The notes beneath the pieces were generated by a model. The model was given only the letters and a program-made list of their open reading frames with translations, had not been told where the DNA came from and did no database searches. 7,052 nucleotides of DNA from Bacteroidales bacterium GP3 (GTDB lineage Bacteria > Bacteroidota > Bacteroidia > Bacteroidales > Muribaculaceae): positions 1 to 7,052 of the forward strand of contig DAAK01000173.1 in assembly GCA_001701075.1 (NCBI GenBank), given 5' to 3'. Positions 1-6,995 of this stretch are shown here, in pieces (position 1 is the first letter of the stretch; each line of letters begins with the position of its first letter). The position numbers and the translations under genes are program-made.

Positions 1-60
1 ATCTGGAAAAACTGGCGTATCTATCTTACTGAGTTCGCTCCAAAGCTTTTTAAAAAATAA
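1..60 (+). CDS. 3' end of a probable CE1-type (esterase D family) esterase, partial
   Basis: Frame 1 reads IWKNWRIYLTEFAPKLFKK and ends at TAA (58-60); the 5' part lies outside the window. The pattern W-x-x-W-R-x-Y-L-x-x-F-A-P-x-L-F-K resembles the C-terminus of Bacteroidetes esterase-D/CE1 proteins (PF00756), where a GGH segment with the catalytic His comes just before the first Trp; here that His would fall just off the left edge. CE1 members include feruloyl and acetyl-xylan esterases. That the frame is coding is supported by its amino-acid composition and by its stop lying only 15 bases before the next start, which suggests one operon with the two GH3 genes. The family call comes from recalled sequence resemblance over 19 residues and is tentative; the existence of a gene end here is more secure. 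Confidence 0.5.
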   Translation: MWKNWRIYLTEFAPKLFKK

Positions 61-75
61 TATCTCTCCATCTTT

Positions 76-2409
76 ATGAAAAAACTTTCAATATTTGCAT
101 CAAGTCTGTTGCTTATCTCTATGATCAGTTGTAATTCTACGCCGAAGTTGAACCCGGATAATATCGATGATGTAATCGCAGCTATGACCCTTGAGGAAAA
201 GGCACATCTCATTGTCGGTACGGGTATGGCAGGTCTTTCTGGCGACAGTGCTGTAGTGGGTGAGACCCGAAGCATTGTTCCTGGAGCTGCCGGCACGACT
301 TTCCCGATCGATCGCCTGGGCATTCCCGCTGTTGTCCTTGCCGATGGACCGGCTGGACTTCGCATCGACCCTACACGAGAGGGAGACTCCGCTACTTACT
401 ATTGCACGCATTTTCCTATTGGCACTTTGCTTGCTTCAACTTGGGATACCGACCTTGTAGAGGAAGTTGGAAATGCCATTGGCAATGAGGTGTTGGAATA
501 TGGTGCCGACGTGCTTTTGGCCCCGGCTCTCAATATTCATCGTAATCCGCTATGCGGACGTAACTTTGAATATTATTCAGAAGATCCTCTTGTAGCCGGG
601 AAGATTGCTGCGGCATATGTACGTGGTGTCCAGAAAAATGGAGTTGGTACATCAGTCAAGCATTTTGCAGTCAACAATCAAGAGAGCAATCGTATGGGTA
701 ATGATGCGCAAGTTAGCCAACGTGCTTTGCGCGAAATATATCTGCGCGGTTTTGAGACTGCTGTCAAGGAAGCCCAGCCTTGGACTGTCATGTCTTCCTA
801 CAATTATATCAATGGCAAATATGCCTCTGAAAATGGCGACTTGCTGACTACTGTCCTGCGTGATGAATGGGAATATCCCTATGTTGTCATGACCGACTGG
901 TTTGGAGGTAAGGACGCTGTGGCTCAGATGGAAGCTGGCAACGACATGCTGCAGCCTGGAACCGACAAACAGTATCAGGCTATCGTCGACGGCGTTAAGA
1001 ACGGCACTCTTGATGAAGCTGTTATCGACCGCAATGTGAAGAGGATTCTTGAGATGATTGTCAAGACTCCAAGATTTAAAGGTTACAAATATTCAAATGC
1101 TCCCGATCTGAAGGCACATGCCGAGGTAACACGCCAAAGTGCAACCGAAGGCATGGTGCTATTGAAAAACGATAACAATGCCCTTCCTTTCAATAAAGAC
1201 GTTAAGAATGTGGCTCTCCTTGGTTGCACTTCCTACAACTTCATAGCAGGTGGGACTGGCTCTGGCAACGTGAATCGTGCCTACACGGTGTCTTTGCTTG
1301 ATGGCCTTAAGAATGTGAATCTTAATATAGATGAAAGTCTTAAGGAGAAATATGCAAAGCATATCGCTGCTGAAGATGAGCGCAATGCTCCTGATCCAAA
1401 TGATCAGATGGCGAAATTCTTCCCCCGCAAGCGACCTACAGAGTGGGTTCCCGATGCTGCAACTCTCACAGCATTGGCAAAGGCTAATGATGCCGGTATC
1501 ATTACTATAGGTCGCACTTCTGGCGAATTCCTTGATCGTACGTTGACCGACTTCAATCTAACTCCAGAGGAGAAGCAATTGATTGAAAACACTTCAAAAG
1601 CCTTTAAGGCAGAAGGCAAACCTGTCGTGATTGTTCTTAACATTGGAGGCGTCATAGAGACATCTTCATGGCGCAATACTCCTGATGCAATCCTGTGTGC
1701 TTGGCAAGGCGGTCAGGAAGGTGGCAATAGTGTTGCTGACGTTCTTGTAGGAAATGTGAATCCTTCAGGTAAACTTCCTATGACATTCCCGGTAGCCTGG
1801 GCAGATCACGCTTCAAGTGCTAATTTCCCGACAGAGGGTGCCGCTTCGCAATTTGGTTTCGACAAGGAAGAGAGCACAAACAAGTTGCTCTGGGACTATA
1901 CTCCGTATGAAGAGGATATCTATGTAGGCTATCGTTATTTTGATAGCTTCGGTAAAGATGTGTCATATCCTTTCGGATATGGGCTGTCTTACACCAAATT
2001 TGAGTATTCCCAGCCTAAGATTATTGAAAAAGATGGTGTCTACACTGTCACCGTTGATGTTAAGAACATTGGGGATGTAGCTGGGAAGGAAGTTGTTCAG
2101 CTTTACGCAAAGGCTCCCAATGCGAAGGAAGCTAATAAGCCTGAGCATGAACTGAAGGCGTTTGCCAAGACTCGTAATCTCAAGCCGGGTGAATCGCAGA
2201 CTGTCACTTTGACCGTTGCTGCTTCCGATCTTGCTTCTTACAATGAGGATAAGCACGCATGGGTCGTAGATGAAGGCGAATATGTATTCGAAGTCGGTGC
2301 ATCAAGCCGTGACATCCGTGGTAAAGTCAATGCAGCTGTCGCTTCTTCAGAGACTCCCCTTCATGATGCTCTGAAACCACAAGCTAAACTTAACACTCTT
2401 AAAAGATAA
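76..2409 (+). CDS. GH3 beta-glucosidase-type glycoside hydrolase, lipoprotein
   Basis: Retaining exo-acting beta-glycosidase of family GH3, most likely removing glucose (or xylose) from the non-reducing ends of oligosaccharides or aryl glycosides. Residues 1-18 form a lipoprotein signal peptide with Cys19 as the lipidated residue (SMIS-C; Met at -3 is slightly unusual). The barrel spans about 35-330, the alpha/beta sandwich about 356-575, and the Fn3-like domain about 670-745. Much of the protein reads like Thermotoga neapolitana Bgl3B, and the known active-site residues map without gaps: Asp90 and Arg96 (DGPAGLR), Arg162, Lys195-His196 (KHF), Met239, Tyr242, nucleophile Asp274 (TDW), Ser396 (GTGSG) and acid/base Glu484 (SGE). 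There is no PA14 insertion. The length of 777 residues is normal for a three-domain GH3 plus leader. The start gives a complete leader 15 bases after the previous stop. It likely sits on a membrane facing the periplasm; no acidic surface-export signal follows Cys19. Exact sugar specificity cannot be read from sequence. Confidence 0.95.
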   Translation: MKKLSIFASSLLLISMISCNSTPKLNPDNIDDVIAAMTLEEKAHLIVGTGMAGLSGDSAVVGETRSIVPGAAGTTFPIDRLGIPAVVLADGPAGLRIDPTREGDSATYYCTHFPIGTLLASTWDTDLVEEVGNAIGNEVLEYGADVLLAPALNIHRNPLCGRNFEYYSEDPLVAGKIAAAYVRGVQKNGVGTSVKHFAVNNQESNRMGNDAQVSQRALREIYLRGFETAVKEAQPWTVMSSYNYINGKYASENGDLLTTVLRDEWEYPYVVMTDWFGGKDAVAQMEAGNDMLQPGTDKQYQAIVDGVKNGTLDEAVIDRNVKRILEMIVKTPRFKGYKYSNAPDLKAHAEVTRQSATEGMVLLKNDNNALPFNKDVKNVALLGCTSYNFIAGGTGSGNVNRAYTVSLLDGLKNVNLNIDESLKEKYAKHIAAEDERNAPDPNDQMAKFFPRKRPTEWVPDAATLTALAKANDAGIITIGRTSGEFLDRTLTDFNLTPEEKQLIENTSKAFKAEGKPVVIVLNIGGVIETSSWRNTPDAILCAWQGGQEGGNSVADVLVGNVNPSGKLPMTFPVAWADHASSANFPTEGAASQFGFDKEESTNKLLWDYTPYEEDIYVGYRYFDSFGKDVSYPFGYGLSYTKFEYSQPKIIEKDGVYTVTVDVKNIGDVAGKEVVQLYAKAPNAKEANKPEHELKAFAKTRNLKPGESQTVTLTVAASDLASYNEDKHAWVVDEGEYVFEVGASSRDIRGKVNAAVASSETPLHDALKPQAKLNTLKR

Positions 2410-4718
2410 TGAAAATCCGTAATATTTTAAGTGCAATGGCAATCTGCTGTGCTCCAGTAATCTGGGCACAGCAGATAACTCTCGCTCCCGACAATATCGA
2501 TGATATTGTGGCTGCGATGACTCAGGATGAAAAAGTGCATTTGGTACTTGGTTGTGGCATGCAATATAGCGACGATGCTAAATTCCCAGGTACTGCCGGT
2601 TTGACTTACTCTGTTCCTCGCTTGGGAATTACGTCGGTATACCTTGCCGATGGTCCTCACCGATTTTCTCTTGCTGCGAAACGTCCTTATGACAGCCATG
2701 TATATAATACTACAGAAGTCCCTTCAGGGGCGACTTTGGCTTCGACATTTGATCAGGATGCAGCTTTCGCCATTGGCGAATTGATAGGTCAGGAGGTTAG
2801 CGACTATGGTATGGATGTGTTGTTGGCTCCGGGAGTAAATCTTATGCGCAATCCATTGTGCGGACGCAACCACGAGTACTATTCTGAAGATCCTGTAGTG
2901 GCTGGTAAGATGGCTGCAGGCTATATCAATGGCGTGCAAAGCAAGGGCACCGGTGCTTGTATCAAGCATTTTGCAGTCAATAATCAGGAAACAAACCGCA
3001 ACAACAATGATTCTCGCCTCGACCAGCGTACTCTCCGTGAACTCTATCTGAAGCAGTTTGAGATAGCTGTCAAGGAATCGAAACCATGGAGCATCATGAC
3101 TTCCTACAATAAGATCAATGGTGAATACACTTGCGAAGACATTGATCTCACAGAGCATATCTTGCGTGATGAATGGGGATATGACGGAATGGTTATGTCT
3201 GATTGGGCTGCTGGTAAGGATGGCGTCCTTTCGATGATTGCCGGCAACGATATGTTGCAGCCAGGATCTGAAAAACAGTTCCAGGATATTATGGCCGCTT
3301 TGGAAGATGGACGCCTTGATCCCAAGCTCCTTGACCGGAATGTAAAACGTATTCTGGAATTTGTAGTCAAGAGCCATACATACAACAATCATCAATATCC
3401 CAACGAAACTGATTTGAAGGCGCATGCCGCTACGGTTCGCAAAATCGGAGCTGAAGGAATAGTATTGTTGGAAAATAATGGTGTCTTGCCCCTTGCTGAT
3501 AAAATCGACAAAGTCGGACTATATGGCGTCACTTCATATGATATGATTCCTGCAGGAATGGGATTTGGTGCTACAGCCCATGGCTATTACACTGTCTCAA
3601 TGGTGGAAGGGCTACGCAATGCAGGTATGGTGGCTGACCCTGACTTGGTGAAGCGTCATACAAGTCACATAGCCGATGAGCAGAAACGTCTTTATCCGGA
3701 GGGCCTCCCTTCGTTCTCGCTGACTCCTCCGAAAAGAGCTGAGGAATGGGTGCCATCTTCTTCCGAACTTGAAGCTCAGGCCAAGGCAAATGATGCAGCC
3801 GTCATTACTTTAGGTCGCACCAGCGGCGAAGGTGCCGACCGCAGGCGCGAGGAATTTTACCTTACTGAAAATGAGAAAGCTTTGCTGGAGGCTGTTTCAG
3901 AAGCATATCGTAAGGAGGGTAAACCAGTGGTTGTAGTCTTGAATATATGCAGTCCTATAGAGACTGCCTCCTGGAGTAAATACGCAGATGCTCTCGTTTG
4001 TGCATTCCAGCCCGGTCAGGAAGTAGGTAATAGTATTGTGGATGTACTGACTGGCAAGGTAAATCCCTCAGGAAGATTGCCGATGACATTCGAACTCAAT
4101 TATGGCGATGCAATTGCTGATGCTCATTTCCCGGCAGACTATGAATTCAGGACCCCCGACTTCGCTATGGGCACCAACGCTAATTTTGAGAATAAGGAGA
4201 AGAAGCAAAAGCCAAAGGAATTGGAAGTAAACTTCGATTATACTGAATATCCTGAAGGAATCTTTATGGGATATCGTGACTTTGACACTAATGGAAAACC
4301 TGTTGCATATCCTTTCGGCTATGGCGGATCTTATACTACATTCGATATGAATATAGAAGACGTTGCCATAAATGGAGATCAGTGTGTTATGAAGGTAAAA
4401 GTCACCAATACTGGTAAGGTAGCTGGCCGGGAAGTGGTGCAGGGCTATGTGTCTGCACCCAAAGGGAAGCTCCCCAAACCGGCGAAAGAACTTAAAGCTT
4501 TCGGTAAGACCTCCCTTCTTCAGCCACAACAGAGCGAAGTCATCACATTGACGTGGCCATTGATGGAAATGTCTTCCTATAATGAGAAAGCAGGGGAGTG
4601 GCAACTCGACAAAGGCGAATACAAATGGCAAGCCGCTGCATCTTCTGCCGACATCAAGGATTCCCGCTCCGTCAAGATCGACAAACCTCGCAAACAGAAA
4701 GCTCCCACAAAGCTATAA
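2409..4718 (+). CDS. Second GH3 beta-glycosidase, diverged paralog, periplasmic
   Basis: GH3 glycoside hydrolase collinear with the preceding gene along almost its whole length, so probably an old tandem duplicate. Residues 1-20 look like a signal peptidase I leader (cleavage after VIWA, before QQ), predicting a soluble periplasmic enzyme. The barrel spans about 35-322, the alpha/beta sandwich about 348-565, and the Fn3-like domain about 672-747. Catalytic residues are intact: nucleophile Asp265 (SDW), acid/base Glu474 (SGEGADR), and Lys186-His187 (KHF). Two usual substrate-binding positions have changed: DGPAGLR becomes DGPHRFS, placing Ser87 where Arg is expected, and the GTGSG loop becomes GMGFG, with Phe386 for Ser. 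About 13 extra residues, including a Lys-rich stretch (597-603), lie before the GYR motif near 623, and the C-terminus is basic. Its ATG shares the last A of the previous TAA, implying translational coupling. Substrate preference is probably different from the first enzyme, but unknown. Confidence 0.93.
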   Translation: MKIRNILSAMAICCAPVIWAQQITLAPDNIDDIVAAMTQDEKVHLVLGCGMQYSDDAKFPGTAGLTYSVPRLGITSVYLADGPHRFSLAAKRPYDSHVYNTTEVPSGATLASTFDQDAAFAIGELIGQEVSDYGMDVLLAPGVNLMRNPLCGRNHEYYSEDPVVAGKMAAGYINGVQSKGTGACIKHFAVNNQETNRNNNDSRLDQRTLRELYLKQFEIAVKESKPWSIMTSYNKINGEYTCEDIDLTEHILRDEWGYDGMVMSDWAAGKDGVLSMIAGNDMLQPGSEKQFQDIMAALEDGRLDPKLLDRNVKRILEFVVKSHTYNNHQYPNETDLKAHAATVRKIGAEGIVLLENNGVLPLADKIDKVGLYGVTSYDMIPAGMGFGATAHGYYTVSMVEGLRNAGMVADPDLVKRHTSHIADEQKRLYPEGLPSFSLTPPKRAEEWVPSSSELEAQAKANDAAVITLGRTSGEGADRRREEFYLTENEKALLEAVSEAYRKEGKPVVVVLNICSPIETASWSKYADALVCAFQPGQEVGNSIVDVLTGKVNPSGRLPMTFELNYGDAIADAHFPADYEFRTPDFAMGTNANFENKEKKQKPKELEVNFDYTEYPEGIFMGYRDFDTNGKPVAYPFGYGGSYTTFDMNIEDVAINGDQCVMKVKVTNTGKVAGREVVQGYVSAPKGKLPKPAKELKAFGKTSLLQPQQSEVITLTWPLMEMSSYNEKAGEWQLDKGEYKWQAAASSADIKDSRSVKIDKPRKQKAPTKL

Positions 4719-4742
4719 ACTACAATATCATATGCTAATTTC

Positions 4743-4776
4743 AAGAGGGTGAGACTCCACCAAGTCCCACCCTCTT
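4743..4776 (+). terminator. Hairpin terminator after the GH3 operon
   Basis: An outer 9-base arm (4743-4751, AAGAGGGTG) pairs perfectly with 4768-4776. After one A/C mismatch, four more pairs (GACT with AGTC) close a 6-base loop at 4757-4762. It starts 24 bases after the GH3 stop codon and precedes a new promoter, as expected for a terminator. Only a short pyrimidine run follows, not a strong T tract, so efficiency is uncertain. Confidence 0.7.
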
Positions 4777-4803
4777 CCTGCAATATAATAAATGGTCAAA
4801 TCC

Positions 4804-4834
4804 TTTGTAAATATGAATTTTTTCACTATATTTG
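4804..4834 (+). promoter_or_regulatory. Bacteroidetes-type (sigma-ABfr) promoter
   Basis: TTTG at 4804-4807 and TATATTTG at 4827-4834 match the Bacteroidetes -33 (TTTG) and -7 (TAnnTTTG) elements exactly, with 19 bases between them, which is in the normal range. Transcription would start near 4840, leaving a leader of about 20 bases before the ATG at 4861. This gives the small editing-domain gene its own transcription, separate from the GH3 operon. No operator or riboswitch is visible. Confidence 0.85.
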
Positions 4835-4860
4835 CAAAAGAAACAATTGGATATTAGAAT

Positions 4861-5319
4861 ATGGCAGAGAATATTTTAAATGAGCATAACAAACAGGAAT
4901 ATCCTCCGATGCATACCGCGGAGCATCTGGTGAATGGTGAGATTGCGCGTCGCTATGGTTGCGGACGCGCTTTCAGCGCACATATAGAAAGAAAAAAGTC
5001 GAAACTCGACTATCATATGGATTGCCCTTTGACCGATGAAGAACTTCATTCTCTCGAAGATTACATAAACGGTATTGTAGCCGAAGACGTAGAAGTGACC
5101 GAAGAATTCGTCACTCAGGCAGAGGCAATGAAACGCTTCGATATGAGCCGTCTTCCTGAGGAAGCTTCTGATACAGTAAGAGTGGTGCGCGTCGGAGATT
5201 ACGACGAATGCTTATGTGCTGGCACCCACGTTAGGCGGACATCTGAGATCGGGCAATTCCGTATCTCAAGCAGCCGCTATCAGGATGGCGTCCAGCGCAT
5301 AGTATTCAAACTCGACTGA
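4861..5319 (+). CDS. Free-standing tRNA-editing domain protein (AlaX/SAD family)
   Basis: Small cytosolic protein of 152 residues related to the editing (second additional) domain of alanyl- and threonyl-tRNA synthetases, PF07973. It carries the two zinc-binding motifs of this fold: H18-T-A-E-H22 (HxxxH) near the N-terminus and C119-A-G-T-H123 (CxGTH) near the C-terminus. The CxGTH form and the HTAxHL context resemble AlaRS/AlaX more than ThrRS, whose motif usually ends in GPH. By family knowledge such proteins hydrolyse mischarged tRNA in trans, for example Ser- or Gly-tRNA(Ala). It has no aminoacylation domain, no C-Ala domain and no leader peptide, so it is of the compact AlaX-S type. The chosen start follows a strong promoter, with a weak TGGA about 9 bases upstream. 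It is flanked by terminators on both sides and appears to be a single-gene unit. The actual tRNA and amino-acid specificity is not visible. Confidence 0.85.
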   Translation: MAENILNEHNKQEYPPMHTAEHLVNGEIARRYGCGRAFSAHIERKKSKLDYHMDCPLTDEELHSLEDYINGIVAEDVEVTEEFVTQAEAMKRFDMSRLPEEASDTVRVVRVGDYDECLCAGTHVRRTSEIGQFRISSSRYQDGVQRIVFKLD

Positions 5320-5373
5320 ATCCATTTGCAATAAGCATAATCCCCGAAAAATACAAGAATCCCTATATATAAA

Positions 5374-5401
5374 AAGGCAACAATCGCGCGATTGTTGCCT
5401 T
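5374..5401. terminator. Bidirectional hairpin terminator between convergent genes
   Basis: A perfect 28-base palindrome (arms AAGGCAACAATCG and its complement, centre at 5387/5388) lies 54 bases after the editing-domain gene and 27 bases past the stop of the convergent tannase-like gene. Read on the minus strand it is followed by TTT directly after the arm and then an AT-rich run, so it should work best for the tannase-like gene. On the plus strand it is followed by a T-rich stretch (TCTTCTTAGTT). Its perfect symmetry and position support shared termination. Confidence 0.85.
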
Positions 5402-5426
5402 CTTCTTAGTTACTAATTGTCGGGTC

Positions 5427-6983
5427 TTATTTTTTTATAGTGGAAGCAATCCAATTGAAGAGATCATCAAGATTGTAGTCTCCACTATGAGGGCGATTCC
5501 AAGGAAGTTGGAAATTTACATTCTTACCTTTATTTTCAAGAAGTGTGGCAAGATTGATAGGTACGAGGAAAGAAGTGTCCCTGTCTCTCGCTCCATGACG
5601 GATATACCAATTAGGCGCTACTGTTGATTCTCCATTGGCAATATAAGTCATCGGATTATACATTTCCACTCTTTTTTCCATTTCCTTACTGAGCTTAGCC
5701 TTTGAGTTATGTAGACGGTGATCAAGGCTGAATTGAGTGAAATTAGCACCTTCTCCCGCTTCGTTGCCAAAAACCTTATTTTCTGGCGAAGGAGTATCTA
5801 TCAGAACTCCCATTTGGTCAAATGCTGGTGGAGTCTTTAGGGGAGTTACGGTAGCAACGTAGGTAAGATACTTGTCAAGATCCAAATCGGTCACAAAATC
5901 CGTATTGTCATTAAAAGCCATCCTTCCGCCAGGACCGAATGAGGGAGCGCCGCGTCCGTCAGGTTTATTGCCACGGGGTGTGATTCCGGGTCCCATAGGA
6001 ATGAATTTGTTTTTATACATTGTGAATCCGATGGTGTCAGGAATTTCGCATCCCTCTTGCAGGGCACGGTGAGCCGATGCCATAAGATAGCTCTTGATTA
6101 CTTCTTTATAATTATCCGCTGTTATCGCAGATCCGTCTTTATTTTTCAAGCCAAGCGAATTGATGTATTCAGGACACAGGGCGGCAAGTTCATTTGATAT
6201 CTGAATCTGGGCTTCGTCAAGATGGCGCACACCTGTATTGGTGCAACCATAAAGCCACTCATATTCCATATCAGCATGGCCTAAGTCTGTTATAGGACAA
6301 TAGCAGATCGCTCCAAAAATATCATCCTTGGCGGGAGCCGCACCCATTTTCTTCAGATAAGGCTCATAATCTGCGGAATTGCCAGTGGCACCTTGAAGTG
6401 CAGACATTGCTCCGCCCGCACTTGTGCCATCAGTGAAAATCAGATCCGATGATCCCGGGATAAGGTCATCATTGTAATGAAGATATCTGGTAGCAGCTTT
6501 CAGGTCAAGAAGTCCATTGGGCGCCGTCCCGGTAACAATTGTTTTGCCATTGCGAGTAAGAGTTGAGTTGTTTCCTCTTGCTCCAGGTATACACACCACA
6601 TATCCTTCCTGGAGTGCTCGGCCGGTTGCATCTGCCGCAGAGGGAGATTTAGCTGTCGAAGCTGCATATCCGCCCACATAATTTCGCATAATGATAGGGA
6701 CGTGCGGCACATTTGCTAATTTCTCTGGAACGTAGATATTCAGTGTCTGATATGTAGAATCCTCTATGTTGCTCACATAGTATATCCCTTCATAAGCCTT
6801 GTATGTGACTACTGAGCCGTCAGGCATTGTCAGTGATTGCATTGTGAATGCATCTGGATTGAAACGCAAGTCATTGGTGGCGGCCCCAGCAGAGGAAGCG
6901 TAAGCTGTAAGAACTGTAGCTACAATGATTGCCTTTAGATAGCCACGAAAGCTCTGAAGCTGTTCAAATCTGTTTTTTGACAT
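5427..6983 (-). CDS. Secreted subtype-B tannase-like alpha/beta-hydrolase
   Basis: Serine esterase resembling bacterial subtype-B tannases such as Lactiplantibacillus plantarum TanB, which cleave galloyl esters to gallic acid. Residues 1-34 or 35 look like a leader with a long n-region (Lys17, a hydrophobic run, then AGA-A), predicting export. The nucleophile motif G186-T-S188-A-G-G is followed by a tannase-typical stretch (ATGNS, then YCPITDL near 228-234). Asp467-Arg-Asp469 followed by Thr-Ser, and His499 (RPHSGDY), match the catalytic Asp, gallate-binding Asp and catalytic His. The Asp-to-His spacing of 32 equals that recalled for TanB (419 to 451). Lys383 (K-x-P-P-A-F-D) and Glu401 (P-E-N) match the other recalled gallate contacts. 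The lid region contains a Gly/Pro-rich segment (about 331-353). At 518 residues it is somewhat longer than the roughly 470 of TanB, partly because of the leader. It lies 12 bases after another gene end on the same strand, so it is probably operonic. A related phenolic-ester esterase activity is possible. Confidence 0.85.
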   Translation of the reverse strand: MSKNRFEQLQSFRGYLKAIIVATVLTAYASSAGAATNDLRFNPDAFTMQSLTMPDGSVVTYKAYEGIYYVSNIEDSTYQTLNIYVPEKLANVPHVPIIMRNYVGGYAASTAKSPSAADATGRALQEGYVVCIPGARGNNSTLTRNGKTIVTGTAPNGLLDLKAATRYLHYNDDLIPGSSDLIFTDGTSAGGAMSALQGATGNSADYEPYLKKMGAAPAKDDIFGAICYCPITDLGHADMEYEWLYGCTNTGVRHLDEAQIQISNELAALCPEYINSLGLKNKDGSAITADNYKEVIKSYLMASAHRALQEGCEIPDTIGFTMYKNKFIPMGPGITPRGNKPDGRGAPSFGPGGRMAFNDNTDFVTDLDLDKYLTYVATVTPLKTPPAFDQMGVLIDTPSPENKVFGNEAGEGANFTQFSLDHRLHNSKAKLSKEMEKRVEMYNPMTYIANGESTVAPNWYIRHGARDRDTSFLVPINLATLLENKGKNVNFQLPWNRPHSGDYNLDDLFNWIASTIKK

Positions 6984-6995
6984 TTTGGTATGATT

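Noticed and set aside
61..75. Possible promoter just before the first GH3 gene
   Set aside because: Only 15 bases separate the upstream stop from the start, and neither they nor the preceding coding tail contain TAnnTTTG with a spaced TTTG, so read-through from upstream is more likely.
656..674. 19-base direct repeat shared with 2962-2980
   Set aside because: Both copies encode the conserved KHFAVN active-site segment of the paralogous GH3 genes, so the identity reflects common ancestry and constraint rather than a mobile or recombination site.
2724..3425. Long minus-strand open frame (233 codons) across the second GH3 gene
   Set aside because: It lies wholly opposite a GH3 barrel with intact motifs, and its translation shows no recognisable domain or leader; it is a shadow of the real gene.
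4068..4631. Minus-strand open frame (187 codons) rich in hydrophobic residues
   Set aside because: It is antisense to the C-terminal half of the second GH3 gene. The hydrophobic appearance comes from the complement of Lys- and Glu-rich codons.
5374..5401. Perfect palindrome as a possible regulator operator or attachment site
   Set aside because: Its place between two convergent stop codons and the T-rich flanks on both strands are better explained by a bidirectional terminator; no integrase or regulator gene is nearby.
5872..6072. Plus-strand open frame of 66 codons inside the tannase-like gene
   Set aside because: It is antisense to the Gly/Pro-rich lid segment, without a plausible promoter or domain; it is a by-product of the base composition there.
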